Positions 26,707 to 35,803 of a stretch of DNA of 64,000 nucleotides are shown one piece after another; position 1 is the first letter of the stretch; the number at the start of each line of letters is the position of its first letter. The notes below the pieces were generated by a model that searched no databases, was not told the origin of the DNA, and saw nothing but the letters and a program-made list of their open reading frames with translations. Both the position numbers and the translations under genes were made by a program. The stretch is from Motiliproteus sp047633175 (lineage in GTDB: Bacteria; Pseudomonadota; Gammaproteobacteria; Pseudomonadales; Balneatricaceae), in NCBI GenBank assembly GCA_047633175.1, contig JBLIEQ010000011.1, positions 53,014 to 117,013 on the forward strand, given 5' to 3'.

Positions 26707-27324
26707 TTGGAAATCGCATGTTTGGACCTTGAAGGGGTATTAGTTCCCGAGATTTGGATAGAGTTTGCGAAAGCGACCGGGATCGAGGAGCTGAAGGCGA
26801 CCACCCGCGATATCCCCGATTATGATGTGCTGATGCGCCAGCGGCTGCGACTCATGGACGAGCACGGCCTCGGTCTGCCACAGATCCAGGAAACGATCGC
26901 CACCCTGAAGCCCTTAGAAGGCGCGATCGAGTTTGTCGACTGGTTGCGCGAGCGCTTTCAGGTCGTGATCCTTTCTGATACGTTCTATGAGTTTTCTCAA
27001 CCGCTGATGCGGCAGCTGGGTTTCCCGACCCTGTTCTGCCATCGCCTGATCGCGGATGAGAGCGGGCGTATTGTCGATTACAAGTTGCGCCAGTCAGACC
27101 CTAAGCGTCAGTCGGTGCTGGCCTTCAAGACCCTTTATTACCGCGTGATCGCAGCCGGTGATTCCTACAACGATACCAGCATGCTGGCCGAGGCCGATGC
27201 AGGCATCCTGTTTCATGCGCCCCAGAAGGTGATGGATGAATTCCCGCAATTCCCCGCAGTGCACAGCTTCGAAGATCTGAAGAAGCAGTTTATCGCCGCG
27301 AGTAACCGGAACCTGAGCCTGTAG
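26707..27324 (+). CDS. thrH: Bifunctional phosphoserine phosphatase/homoserine phosphotransferase ThrH
   Basis: A HAD-family protein of about 205 residues, very close to Pseudomonas ThrH: LDLEGVLVPEIWIEFA (nucleophile Asp), ILSDTFYEFSQP (motif II Ser/Thr region), LRQSDPKRQSV (Lys motif) and AAGDSYNDTSML. It dephosphorylates phosphoserine and can transfer the phosphate to homoserine. I choose the TTG at 26707 (giving MEIACLDLEG as in Pseudomonas) because AGGAG ends at 26700, directly against the ATG at 26701, leaving proper spacing only for the TTG. Confidence 0.93.
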   Translation: MEIACLDLEGVLVPEIWIEFAKATGIEELKATTRDIPDYDVLMRQRLRLMDEHGLGLPQIQETIATLKPLEGAIEFVDWLRERFQVVILSDTFYEFSQPLMRQLGFPTLFCHRLIADESGRIVDYKLRQSDPKRQSVLAFKTLYYRVIAAGDSYNDTSMLAEADAGILFHAPQKVMDEFPQFPAVHSFEDLKKQFIAASNRNLSL

Positions 27325-27396
27325 GATGACTCTGTATGACGATGACAGCGCCATGCTGGCATTGTCGGAATGCTTTCTACCCACAAAAAGCCAAAC

Positions 27397-27560
27397 TAGC
27401 GCACTCCGGGGCTCGGATAGGGCGTTAGCAGGCCCTTTAATAACCACTGGCCGGCCTTGTAAAAAGAGCGGTTATCCGCCCAGACGATATCCAGCAGCAG
27501 CATCAGCTCTCCGCTGTCGAGCTTGTCGCGCACGACCGCCTCATGAAGGAAAGACCGGCG
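27397..27560 (-). pseudogene. Remnant of a LysR-type regulator 3' end (second copy of the gene at 29860-30750)
   Basis: The translated minus strand contains SFLHEAVVRDKLDSGEL and LDIVWADNRSF..KAGQWLL..LLT.YPSP, clearly the C-terminus of the LysR regulator at 29860-30750, but with an internal deletion of about 36 bases and no upstream part. It is fused at about 27565 to a remnant of the adjacent PACE gene, preserving the order and orientation of the intact pair. Confidence 0.85.
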
Positions 27561-27570
27561 ATAATACTCA

Positions 27571-27668
27571 GTTTTATTTATAATTACGGCTGTGATCTGA
27601 TGGATGTCAGGCGCGGCAGAGTGCCTACCGATCGGTCGTGGAAGGGGCGGATGTTTCATGCCCTGGGC
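27571..27668 (+). pseudogene. Remnant of a PACE efflux gene (second copy of the gene at 30839-31285)
   Basis: The sequence from TTTTATTTATAATTACGGC to CATGCCCTGGG is close to 31012-31107 inside the intact PACE gene (TTTTATCTATAACTACGGC onward). Start and end of the gene are missing. The remaining part carries the equivalent of RRGRVPTERSWKGR. Confidence 0.82.
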
Positions 27669-27763
27669 TGTCGCCTGTAGGGACCCTTGGCTGGTTTGGA
27701 CATCCTGGGCATGCTGTGCCTATAGTCGACCCCACGTATCACTTACTGACGGGAACTGAACAG

Positions 27764-28441
27764 ATGCCGACGATTCTAATTACGGGTGCCAATCGTGGTA
27801 TTGGCCTTGCCCTGGCCCAATCTTACCTGGCGGACGGCTGGAGGGTGCTTGCCGCGATGCGCAATCAGGATGCAGCGGTGCCCGATGGCGTAGAGCCGGT
27901 GATACTGGATGTTGCAGACGCCGATTCTATTGCCGCGCTCAGGGACAGGCTTTCTGGCGTAGCCATCGATATTCTCTGGAATAATGCCGGAGTCTACCTG
28001 GATAAGAATACGAGCCTTGATCAAATTAATGATCATGACTGGCTTCGTTCCTTCGAGGTCAATACCATCGCTCCTATCCGCCTTGCCGAAGCGTTGGTCG
28101 AAAATGTAGCTTCGTCGGACAGAAAGCTGATGGCTTTCACCACCAGCATCATGGGGTCGCTCTCCGGTGATGGGAGAGGTGCCTACGCGTACCGGTCATC
28201 GAAGGTGGCGCTTAATATGGCGGTGCGCTGCTTCGCCAAGGATTATGAAGCTGACGAGATTAGCTGCCTGCTGCTGCATCCTGGCCATGTAAAAACAGAT
28301 ATGGGCGGCCCTGAAGGCTCTATCGCTGTGGATACCAGTGTTGCGGGAATGCGTGGGCTGGTCGACAGGGTGAACCCAGAATGTCGTCTGGAGTTTAGCG
28401 GAGGATTTTTTAATTATGACGGCACGACCCTTCCCTGGTAA
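27764..28441 (+). CDS. SDR family oxidoreductase
   Basis: A 225-residue short-chain dehydrogenase. I start it at the ATG giving MPTILITGANRGIG, the cofactor glycine motif (TGxxxGIG); upstream in-frame sequence is the tail of the PACE remnant. Also seen: NNAGV, the catalytic Ser of FTTSIMGS and YRSSK with the Tyr-X3-Lys pair, and HPGHVKTDMGG. It should oxidise or reduce a small carbonyl compound with NAD(P). First gene of the accessory stretch between thrH and pabB. Substrate unknown. Confidence 0.9.
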   Translation: MPTILITGANRGIGLALAQSYLADGWRVLAAMRNQDAAVPDGVEPVILDVADADSIAALRDRLSGVAIDILWNNAGVYLDKNTSLDQINDHDWLRSFEVNTIAPIRLAEALVENVASSDRKLMAFTTSIMGSLSGDGRGAYAYRSSKVALNMAVRCFAKDYEADEISCLLLHPGHVKTDMGGPEGSIAVDTSVAGMRGLVDRVNPECRLEFSGGFFNYDGTTLPW

Positions 28442-28472
28442 AGAGCCTGGTAAGCCATACGACGTTTTTTAA

Positions 28473-28531
28473 GGCTATGTACCCGTTAAGTGTTGTGAAC
28501 AGGTTATTGCTGGGATTGCATCCCAGCCTAC
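28473..28531. repeat. Dispersed repeat pair (CTATGTACCCGTTAAG block and GCTGGGATTGCATCCCAGC palindrome)
   Basis: GGCTATGTACCCGTTAAGTG (28473 on) occurs again at 57056-57079, and the palindrome GCTGGGATTGCATCCCAGCC (28509 on) again at 57011-57033, with a diverged inverted copy at 35919-35940. The order of the two blocks differs between the loci. Confidence 0.85.
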
Positions 28532-28596
28532 AATCCTCAGAACTCAGAGAACGGGGATATGTTACTTTACAAAAGTTAACACTCGAGGATTATAAG

Positions 28597-29835
28597 ATGG
28601 CGACTAAGCGACAAAAAATCCAATTTGAAGGATCCAGTGGCAATCAGCTGGCGGCCCTTCTGGACCAGCCGACGGGCGCCATTTCTGCCTATGCAATTTT
28701 CGCCCACTGTTTTACCTGTTCCAAGGATGTGTTTGCGGCCAGTCGAATTTCCGCCGCGCTTACCGATCTGGGTATTGCCGTCTTGCGTTTTGATTTTACT
28801 GGGTTAGGCAGCAGCGAAGGGGAGTTTTCCAATAGCAACTTCAGTTCCAATGTCGCCGACCTGGTGGCGGCGGCTAACTACCTTGAGCAATCGCATCAGG
28901 CCCCACAAATACTGATAGGCCACAGCCTGGGGGGTGCTGCGGTACTCGCCTCGGCAAAACATCTGGATTCTGTTCGGGCGGTCGTCACCATTAATGCGCC
29001 GGCACACCCCGAACATGTGCTGAAAAACTTCCACTGTGCGATCGATGAGATTAAGCAGCAGGGTGCTGCGGATGTCATGTTGGGCGGCCGGAAATTTTCG
29101 ATCAGTCAGCAGTTTATAGAGGACATCTCGCAACATAATTTAGCCCAGGATATCTCAACCCTGAACAAGGCGCTGTTGGTATTCCACTCGCCAGTTGATA
29201 CCACGGTTGATGTCAGCAATGCCGCCGAAATCTATCGTCATGCCAAACATCCCAAGAGTTTCGTGTCACTGGATAATGCCGATCACCTGTTAACCAATAG
29301 AGCCGACGCCATTTACGTCGGTAACATCATCGCCGCCTGGTCAAACCGGTATCTGGAAAATATCACCAGAGCAGAAGATGTCGCCGAAATTAAGGCGACC
29401 GCCGGGACGGTTGTCGTTGCAGAGACCCGGCAGGGTCCCTTTGCCCAGTTTGTGTCCATCGGTGGAAAATACAGTATCCGTGCCGATGAGCCCGCCGAAT
29501 ATGGTGGAACGGATACCGGCGGATCACCCTATGATTTAGTGTTAGCGGGTCTGGGTGCCTGTACCAGTATGACGATGAGGATGTATGCACAACGCAAGAA
29601 GATGTCACTCGAACGCGTCTGGGTGAAACTCACGCATAAAAAAGTGCATGCCCAGGATTCAGAGGGCTGTGAAACCAGCAGCGGCATGATCGACCAGATT
29701 AAGCGTGAAATTACGATGACCGGAAATCTGACCACCGAGGAGCGAGCTGCCTTGTTGGCCATCTCTGAAAAATGTCCGGTACATCGCACGTTGCATTCCA
29801 AGGTCTGCATCAGTACGACGCAAACCGATTTATAA
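28597..29835 (+). CDS. Alpha/beta hydrolase fused to OsmC-like domain
   Basis: A 412-residue fusion. Residues 1-250 are an alpha/beta hydrolase with FAHCFTCSKDVFAA, the nucleophile in GHSLGG at about residue 110 and HLLTNRAD near the end. Residues 270-412 are an OsmC/YhfA-like domain with the two redox cysteines in GACTSMTMRMYA and EKCPVHRTL. OsmC proteins detoxify organic hydroperoxides. I start at the ATG preceded by GAGGA (28585-28589); a longer frame begins within a dispersed repeat. Such bifunctional proteins are known in proteobacteria; the hydrolase substrate is not. Confidence 0.92.
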   Translation: MATKRQKIQFEGSSGNQLAALLDQPTGAISAYAIFAHCFTCSKDVFAASRISAALTDLGIAVLRFDFTGLGSSEGEFSNSNFSSNVADLVAAANYLEQSHQAPQILIGHSLGGAAVLASAKHLDSVRAVVTINAPAHPEHVLKNFHCAIDEIKQQGAADVMLGGRKFSISQQFIEDISQHNLAQDISTLNKALLVFHSPVDTTVDVSNAAEIYRHAKHPKSFVSLDNADHLLTNRADAIYVGNIIAAWSNRYLENITRAEDVAEIKATAGTVVVAETRQGPFAQFVSIGGKYSIRADEPAEYGGTDTGGSPYDLVLAGLGACTSMTMRMYAQRKKMSLERVWVKLTHKKVHAQDSEGCETSSGMIDQIKREITMTGNLTTEERAALLAISEKCPVHRTLHSKVCISTTQTDL

Positions 29836-29859
29836 AGTGGGGCCATACCCCCGCTCCGC

Positions 29860-30750
29860 TTAGCGCGCGATGGGGCTTGGGTAGAGCGTTAGCAGACGCT
29901 CTAATAACCACTGACCGGCTTTGCCAAAAGAGCGGTTATCCGCCCAGACAATATCCAGCCCCTGCAGTATCTCATTGTTGATAAATTGCAGATCCAGCTG
30001 CACCAGTTCGCCACTGTCGAGCTTGTCGCGCACTACCGCCTCATGAAGGAAAGACCAGCCGATACCCGCACTGAGTAACTCCATAATGATATAGGGGCTC
30101 TCCAGCAACCATTTTTTCGGGCTGATCAGTCGGCGTTCATAGGTCATGTCCGCCAGGTCGCGACTTCGCGTCACCATCTGGCGGTGAGCACGCAGATCTG
30201 CAAGAGACAGCGGCTGGCGGGCCACCAGGGGATGGTCCTGGTGACAAACCGGTAGTAGTCGTGAATAGCCGATGCCGCGAAAATTGAACCCCTGAGGATG
30301 TATCTCCTGCTCCAGCATAATACCTATATCCGCTCTGTTGCTGCGGATCAGGGAGGCCACATCGCTGCTGCCAGGATCCAGCAGCTCCACAAAGGGGAAC
30401 ACGGTTTCAAATTCGATGAGCACCGGCACCAGGGCAGGATAGGAGATACTCTGCTCGATGGCGATGCAGATGCGGGTCTCCAGGTTTTTTTCTAACGAGC
30501 TGGCATGGGCTACAAATTCACGGTGGCTCTGCAGTGTATTGATCGCATAGCGGTGCAGGGCATTGCCGGCAGCGGTCAGCGTAGGTTTACGGGTGCTGCG
30601 ATCAAACAGTATCAGATGGGTGTCTATTTCCAGGTTGGCGATGGCGGTGCTGATCGCAGATTGGACTTTACCCAATTGCCGTCCCGCTGCCGAGAAGGAT
30701 CCCTGCTCGGCAGCGGCAACGAAGGCTTCAAGTTGCTCGAGGTTAGGCAT
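29860..30750 (-). CDS. LysR-family transcriptional regulator, divergent to PACE efflux gene
   Basis: A 296-residue LysR regulator: N-terminal winged helix with AFVAAAEQGSFSAAGRQLGKVQSAIS, followed by the effector-binding domain (IGMLEQEIHPQGFNF). It starts 88 bases from the PACE gene on the other strand, so it probably controls that gene. A shortened copy of its 3' end lies at 27397-27560. Effector unknown. Confidence 0.9.
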   Translation of the reverse strand: MPNLEQLEAFVAAAEQGSFSAAGRQLGKVQSAISTAIANLEIDTHLILFDRSTRKPTLTAAGNALHRYAINTLQSHREFVAHASSLEKNLETRICIAIEQSISYPALVPVLIEFETVFPFVELLDPGSSDVASLIRSNRADIGIMLEQEIHPQGFNFRGIGYSRLLPVCHQDHPLVARQPLSLADLRAHRQMVTRSRDLADMTYERRLISPKKWLLESPYIIMELLSAGIGWSFLHEAVVRDKLDSGELVQLDLQFINNEILQGLDIVWADNRSFGKAGQWLLERLLTLYPSPIAR

Positions 30751-30838
30751 CCAAGCTATCTCCAGGTTAGATAGTAATTAACTTTATAGCATCTACAATA
30801 GGATTAGTATCATCGAAAAATTGAATGGAGACAGATCG

Positions 30839-31285
30839 ATGCAAGCCGAGGTTGGTGTTCGAGGTAAGTGGGATCGTATACGCTACGTCTTGATGTTCGA
30901 GGCGCTGCTGATAGCATTGTTGGCTCCGGTCCTTGCTTGGATTCTGGAGCACGACGGCCTGGATATAGGGCTGATGGCGGTCGTCCTGAGCCTCAAGGCG
31001 ATGGTGGTGAATTTTATCTATAACTACGGCTTTGATCGGCTGGATGTCAGGCGCGGCAGAGTGCCCACCGAACGGTCGTGGAAGGGGCGGATGTATCATG
31101 CCCTGGGTCTCGAGTTCCTGCTGACGTTCACCTCGCTGCCCATTGTCATGTGGTGGCTGGGGCTTAACCTGTGGCAGGCGCTGATGATAGACGTCTCAAT
31201 AATGGCCTTCGTGGTCCTCTATACCCTGGTATTTACCCGAGTCTATGATGAGGTTTTCCCTGTTTATCAGCCTTTAGCGATATAG
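30839..31285 (+). CDS. PACE-family multidrug/biocide efflux transporter
   Basis: A 148-residue protein with four membrane helices arranged as two repeated bacterial transmembrane pairs, as in AceI. The first pair ends in FIYNYGFDRLDVRRG and the second in LYTLVFTRVYDEVFP. Start chosen at the ATG at 30839, eight bases after GGAG. PACE proteins export chlorhexidine-like cations or polyamines by proton exchange. Regulated presumably by the divergent LysR. Confidence 0.9.
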   Translation: MQAEVGVRGKWDRIRYVLMFEALLIALLAPVLAWILEHDGLDIGLMAVVLSLKAMVVNFIYNYGFDRLDVRRGRVPTERSWKGRMYHALGLEFLLTFTSLPIVMWWLGLNLWQALMIDVSIMAFVVLYTLVFTRVYDEVFPVYQPLAI

Positions 31286-31315
31286 TCGGGAAGAAAAATC
31301 GAGGAGGTTTTTAAC

Positions 31316-31341
31316 AGATCGCCTGCCGGCAGGCTCCCACA
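31316..31341. repeat. REP-like palindrome (GCCTGCCGGCAGGCTCCCA)
   Basis: A member of a family with core GCCTGCAGGC next to GGAGCC/GGCTCC. Other copies: 47545-47584, 57106-57130, 62831-62863 and 63669-63701. It resembles REP elements that lie downstream of genes in Pseudomonas. Confidence 0.75.
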
Positions 31342-31424
31342 GTTGCCAGTCAACAGTTTCCCGTCAACAGTGCATGGGGACGGCGTTATTAGAATCCGCG
31401 GCTGCTGCGTTATACCCATGCTCC

Positions 31425-33320
31425 TCACAGGCCTGATTGATCCTCTCCTCCGGATGCTGCGCCAAACTGCAGTGCCGCCAGGCGGGCGTAGAGTGGCGAT
31501 TGTTGCAGCAGTTGCGGGTGCGTACCGGTGGCTACATTGCGACCCTGATCGAAAACCACGATCTGGTCGGCATGCAAAATTGTCGAGAGGCGGTGGGCGA
31601 TAATCACTGTCGTGCGACCGGCCATCAGGCGGTCCAGAGCCTTCTTTACCTCGTTCTCACTCTCCGTATCCAGGGCGCTGGTGGCTTCGTCCAGCAGCAG
31701 GATGCGCGGATTATTCAGAATGGCCCGGGCAATAGCGATGCGTTGCTTCTGCCCCCCGGACAGCCGCACCCCCTGTTCTCCCAGATCACTGTTATAGCCC
31801 TCGGGCAGGCGTTCGATAAACTCATGCGCGTAGGCCGCTTTGGCGGCGGCGATCACCTCACTGACGCTGGCATCGGGGTTGCCGTAGCGAATATTCTCCA
31901 TCACGTTGGCGGTAAACAGTGCCGGTTGCTGCGCGACCAGGGCGATCTGGCTGCGCAGATCCCGGGGCTCCAGCTGCCGGATATCGACGTTGTCGAGACA
32001 GACACGTCCACGAGCTGGATCGTAAAAACGTAACAACAGCTCGAAGACCGTGGACTTACCCGCCCCCGAGGGACCCACCAGCGCGGTGATTTTTCCTTGC
32101 GGTAAGCTCAGCGATAGATCGGTCAGCGCCGCCTGGCCGGGGCGCGACGGGTAGTGAAAAGTCACCGCCTCAAAGCTGAGTGCTGGATTTAGCGTGCCGG
32201 CATCGATGCGTTGCAGGCCTTCTCGGTCGGCCGGTGCCCTGATCTCACTGCTGACGCTAAGCAGCTCCATTAACCGCTCGGTGGCACCGACGGCGCGCTG
32301 CAGTTCGCCATACACTTCCGACAGGGTAGCGACACCCATCGCGACCAGCAGCGCGTAGAAGACGAACGCGCCCAAGTCACCTGCGGTCATCGCGCCTTGG
32401 ATCACATCATAGCCGCCGACCCAGAGCATGCCGCACAGGGCGCCAAACACCAGCAGAATCACGACCGCCATCAGCGCCGCACGCTGACCGATGCGTTGCC
32501 GTGCCACCGCAAACGCACGCTCGACCTCCAGTGCGAAAGCGCGGCTTTCGCGGGGTTCCTGGGTATAGCTCTGCACGGTCTTAATCTGTTGAATTATCTC
32601 GCCGGCATAGCTACCGACCCCGGCGATACTGTCCTGGCTCTTGCGGGCCAGGGTGCGGACGCGCCGACCGAACAGCAGGATGGGCAACAGGATCAGGGGT
32701 AGCCCGGCGACAATAATCAGGCTGAGTTTAATATTGGTCACGAACAGCATGATCAGCGCGCCGCTGGTCGTTAACAGACTCCGCAAGGCCATGGAAAAGG
32801 AGCTGCCGATGATCGACTGCAGCAGCGTGGTATCGGTCGTCAGCCGCGACATGATTTCGCCGCTGCGGTTGGTTTCAAAATAGTTCGGATGCAGTCCGAT
32901 AATGTTATCGAACACCGCCTGCCGGATATCTGCAGTAATACGTTCACCCAGCCAGGACACCAGATAAAAACGGACAAAGGTGCCGACCGCCATCAACAGT
33001 GCCAGGGCGAACAGCAGCGCAATAGCGCTGTTAAGCTGGGCGATGGACCCGGCCACAAAACCGTTATCGATCACCAGACGCACACCCTGACCGATGGTCA
33101 GCGTAATCGCCGCGGTAAATAATAATGCGATCACAGCGCCGATCCAGGTGTTGCGGTAGGGGAGCATAAATCGGCTAAGTTGACGCAGTGTCGACAGCGC
33201 CGAATGTGTCGATAGTTTTTTGGGGTTGGTCGTGGGGTTGGTCGTGGGGTTGGTCAAGGAGCAGATCCTAGGTCGCATCGGTGAAGGCTGCATCATAAGC
33301 TGCAACGGCCAGGATCGCAT
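31425..33320 (-). CDS. ABC transporter, MsbA-like half transporter
   Basis: A 631-residue fused membrane/ATPase half transporter. Six membrane segments occupy about 55-330; the ATPase domain has Walker A GPSGAGKS, signature LSGGQKQR and Walker B ILLLDEATSALD. It would work as a homodimer exporting lipid or a drug-like compound. The N-terminus is odd: TNPTTNPTTNP is encoded by a 12-bp tandem repeat, and several ATGs (33320, 33296, 33293, 33278) are possible starts with no clear ribosome site. Confidence 0.92.
   Translation of the reverse strand: MRSWPLQLMMQPSPMRPRICSLTNPTTNPTTNPKKLSTHSALSTLRQLSRFMLPYRNTWIGAVIALLFTAAITLTIGQGVRLVIDNGFVAGSIAQLNSAIALLFALALLMAVGTFVRFYLVSWLGERITADIRQAVFDNIIGLHPNYFETNRSGEIMSRLTTDTTLLQSIIGSSFSMALRSLLTTSGALIMLFVTNIKLSLIIVAGLPLILLPILLFGRRVRTLARKSQDSIAGVGSYAGEIIQQIKTVQSYTQEPRESRAFALEVERAFAVARQRIGQRAALMAVVILLVFGALCGMLWVGGYDVIQGAMTAGDLGAFVFYALLVAMGVATLSEVYGELQRAVGATERLMELLSVSSEIRAPADREGLQRIDAGTLNPALSFEAVTFHYPSRPGQAALTDLSLSLPQGKITALVGPSGAGKSTVFELLLRFYDPARGRVCLDNVDIRQLEPRDLRSQIALVAQQPALFTANVMENIRYGNPDASVSEVIAAAKAAYAHEFIERLPEGYNSDLGEQGVRLSGGQKQRIAIARAILNNPRILLLDEATSALDTESENEVKKALDRLMAGRTTVIIAHRLSTILHADQIVVFDQGRNVATGTHPQLLQQSPLYARLAALQFGAASGGEDQSGL
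33222..33256 (-). repeat. In-frame 12-bp tandem repeat near the start of the ABC transporter gene
   Basis: GGGGTTGGTCGT occurs twice and GGGGTTGGTCA once (plus strand), coding for TNPTTNPTTNP at the N-terminus of the exporter. Confidence 0.88.
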
Positions 33321-33589
33321 CCTTGATGTGCCCTTGCGTCCGGCTCTTTAGTTAGAGGTCATAGTTAGAGGTCATAGTCAGAGGTGATTGTCATAGGTAA
33401 TGGTCAGAGAAAGTCGTCAGAGGCCAGGGTGGCCTCCGCCGCATCCTGATCCCGGATGCCGTTTGTTGATCAGCATGCGACCTGATAGGTTAAGGGCTTG
33501 AGGCCGCCTGCATCACTGGCTGTCAGCTGTTTTTATTGATCAGAAGCATTAATTAGGAGCCTTAATAAGGAGCCTGATCAGGAGCATTA
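33321..33589. other. Non-coding spacer rich in short tandem repeats
   Basis: GTTAGAGGTCATA occurs twice at about 33350-33377, followed by related AGAGGTGATTGTCATAGG sequence. At 33543-33591 four units of the type GGAGCATTAAT / GGAGCCTTAATAA repeat up to the GNAT start codon, so that four Shine-Dalgarno-like GGAG blocks stand in a row. No gene is visible. Confidence 0.7.
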
Positions 33590-34072
33590 ATGAACATTGA
33601 AGTGTTAATCGCAGACTACCTGAATGACCAGCATGCTAAAGATATAGGTTATTTATTAAATAATTATGCACAGGACCCTATGGGTGGTGGCGCGCCTTTA
33701 TCTGAGTCCATTATCGAAAATCTAGCCTTGGCGTTATCAAGGTTACCGCACGCCTTTAGCGTCATCTGTTATGTGGATGGTCAGCCCGCAGGATTAATCA
33801 ACTGTTTCGAAGCGTTCTCGACGTTTGCATGCAAGCCTCTTATTAATATCCATGATCTGGCTGTGGTTAGTGAATTCAGAGGACTAAATATCAGCCAGCT
33901 GATGTTGGCTAAAGTTGAAGAAAAGGGGAGGGAAAAAGGCTGTTGTAAGATCACCTTAGAAGTTCTTGAGGGTAATAAGATCGCACGTAATTCCTATCTA
34001 AAATTTGGCTTCGACGGCTATGAGTTAGACCCGGAAATGGGCAAGGCACTCTTTTGGCAAAAGAAAATTTAA
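33590..34072 (+). CDS. GNAT family N-acetyltransferase
   Basis: A 160-residue acetyltransferase. The acetyl-CoA binding strand-loop is seen as IHDLAVVSEFRGLNISQLML (the R/Q-x-x-G-x-A position is RGLNIS), followed by the late motif ITLEVLEGNKIARNSYLKFGF. Substrate unknown. It stands alone between the ABC exporter and the VOC gene; its leader has four GGAG-containing tandem units. Codon use is somewhat more AT-rich than that of neighbours. Confidence 0.88.
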   Translation: MNIEVLIADYLNDQHAKDIGYLLNNYAQDPMGGGAPLSESIIENLALALSRLPHAFSVICYVDGQPAGLINCFEAFSTFACKPLINIHDLAVVSEFRGLNISQLMLAKVEEKGREKGCCKITLEVLEGNKIARNSYLKFGFDGYELDPEMGKALFWQKKI

Positions 34073-34124
34073 CCGCCTACCGACCCGAGGCTCTGGCGGT
34101 CCCTATAGAACCGCCTGGGGCTGA

Positions 34125-34661
34125 CTACGCCGTTTGCAGGTACGCGCTCGCTGCGTAATGCAGTTCATAACTATGGCTGTAGATCTCAAGAATATTGCCG
34201 AACGGGTCTTCCATATAGATCATGCGATAGGGTTTTTCGCCAGGGTAATAATAGCGGGGCTTAGCCATGCGTTTCTTGCCACCCGCGGCGACAATCTTCT
34301 CGGCTAACCCCTCTACATCGGGGTCTTGCACACAGAAATGGAACACCCCCGTCTTCCAGTATTCAAAATTGTCCTCCGGGTTCTGTTGGTTCCTGAATTG
34401 AAACAGTTCTATACCGATGCGATCACCCGTGGACAGGTGGGCGATCTTAAAGGATTTCCAGTTAGGGCCGAACACATCGGTACACATCTCGCCGATAGGG
34501 CTGTCATCCTCGACAATTTCTGTGGGTTCCATAATGGTGTACCAACCCAGGACCTGGGTATAAAACGCCACGGCGGCATCAAGATCTGGAACGGAGATGC
34601 CTATATGGGAAAATGTACGGGGGTAGGGGGTGACAGGTTTGTCCGGACTAGAATCAGTCAT
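34125..34661 (-). CDS. VOC family protein (glyoxalase/bleomycin-resistance fold)
   Basis: A 178-residue protein of the vicinal-oxygen-chelate fold: FSHIGISVPDLDAAVAFYTQVLGW at the start and FHFCVQDPDVEGLAEKI then YMEDPFGNILEIYSHSYE in the second half. His of SHIG and Glu of LEIYS are likely metal ligands. It may be a lyase or dioxygenase for a small molecule. Divergent from a LysR gene 94 bases away, which probably controls it. Confidence 0.88.
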   Translation of the reverse strand: MTDSSPDKPVTPYPRTFSHIGISVPDLDAAVAFYTQVLGWYTIMEPTEIVEDDSPIGEMCTDVFGPNWKSFKIAHLSTGDRIGIELFQFRNQQNPEDNFEYWKTGVFHFCVQDPDVEGLAEKIVAAGGKKRMAKPRYYYPGEKPYRMIYMEDPFGNILEIYSHSYELHYAASAYLQTA

Positions 34662-34755
34662 GTGTTTGCTCCACGTTGTTAAGTTGCGAACAGTGTATGG
34701 AGCCAGCTTGCTAATATAAAATTATCATTAATCATTATTATGATAACGTGGCATT

Positions 34756-35628
34756 ATGATAAATCCCGTATTCCTCCGTACCTTTATGAGTCTGGTGAAA
34801 ACCCGACACTTCACGCGCACCGCCGAACTGCTCAGCATGACTCAGCCAGGCGTCAGTCAACACATCAACAAGCTGGAAGCGCAGCTGGGTAAGCCGCTGC
34901 TCAATCGTTATGGAAAATCTTTTGAGTTAACGGCTGTTGGCGACCGCCTGTATAGATATGGGTTGCAACAGGCCGAAGCGGAGTCTGAGCTGCTCAATAG
35001 CATCGCCGGCGATGACCGGCACACAGGCGACTGCAGGCTGGCGTGTTCCGGCTCGATGGCCATGCAGCTTTATCCGGCACTGCTTAATCTACAGAAGCAA
35101 TATTCAGGCTTAACGGTGAGCGTTGAGGCGGCACCTAACGCGGCCATTATCGAGCGTATTAGAGCCAACACCTCAGATATAGGCCTGGTAACGCAGCCCG
35201 TTATGGATGCTAAGCTGAACCAGGAGCGTCTGGGTGAAGACGCACTCTGTCTGGTGGTGCCTGCTCAAGCCGAGTCGAGCTGGCCTGCGCTGTTGCAGCT
35301 AGGGTTTATCAACCATCCGGACGGGCATCACTATGCCAGTCAGCTGTTAGAGGTGAATTTTTCGACAGAGTTTGTGGGTATGGATCAAATCCCGCAGTCC
35401 GGCTATATCAATCAACTGAGCCAGATATTATTACCGGTATCGCAGGGTCTGGGGTTTACGGTTATTCCACGATCGTCACTGGATGCCTTTCCTCAGCCTG
35501 ATCGGCTTCGCAGCGCCAGACTCAGGGTGCCCATTAACGAAACCGCGTACCTGATTACCAAAAAGCACCGCCCCCTGGCCTCAAGATATCAGTTGGTTAG
35601 AGACGTTTTGGCAGACCTATGGCGCTAA
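34756..35628 (+). CDS. LysR-family transcriptional regulator, divergent to VOC gene
   Basis: A 290-residue LysR protein: winged helix FTRTAELLSMTQPGVSQHINKLEAQLGKPLLNRYGK and an effector domain. Its short divergent spacer to the VOC gene contains AT-rich ATTATCATTAATCATTATTATGATAA, a good candidate operator/promoter region. Effector unknown. Confidence 0.9.
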   Translation: MINPVFLRTFMSLVKTRHFTRTAELLSMTQPGVSQHINKLEAQLGKPLLNRYGKSFELTAVGDRLYRYGLQQAEAESELLNSIAGDDRHTGDCRLACSGSMAMQLYPALLNLQKQYSGLTVSVEAAPNAAIIERIRANTSDIGLVTQPVMDAKLNQERLGEDALCLVVPAQAESSWPALLQLGFINHPDGHHYASQLLEVNFSTEFVGMDQIPQSGYINQLSQILLPVSQGLGFTVIPRSSLDAFPQPDRLRSARLRVPINETAYLITKKHRPLASRYQLVRDVLADLWR

Positions 35629-35803
35629 ACACAGCGGGGTCAGGTCTTTCAATATAAGACCTCAGATCTCCTGTGGGAGCATTAAGGGGACAGCATTATT
35701 TAATACTCCGTTGCCGCATTAATTAAGAAATCACACTTATCCTTTAGCTACATCAAGCATTGCTACCCAGCCTGATGCGGTTCGTGCCTCCGCGCTAATC
35801 AGC
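35629..35803. other. Non-coding region with repeat fragments
   Basis: A hairpin AGGTCTT/AAGACCT follows GGGGTC at 35640-35665, a sequence type seen at the ends of transposase-linked palindromic elements. A copy of the dispersed CTGATGCGGTTCGTGCC repeat lies at 35772-35788, directly before the pabB remnant. No gene is seen. Confidence 0.55.
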
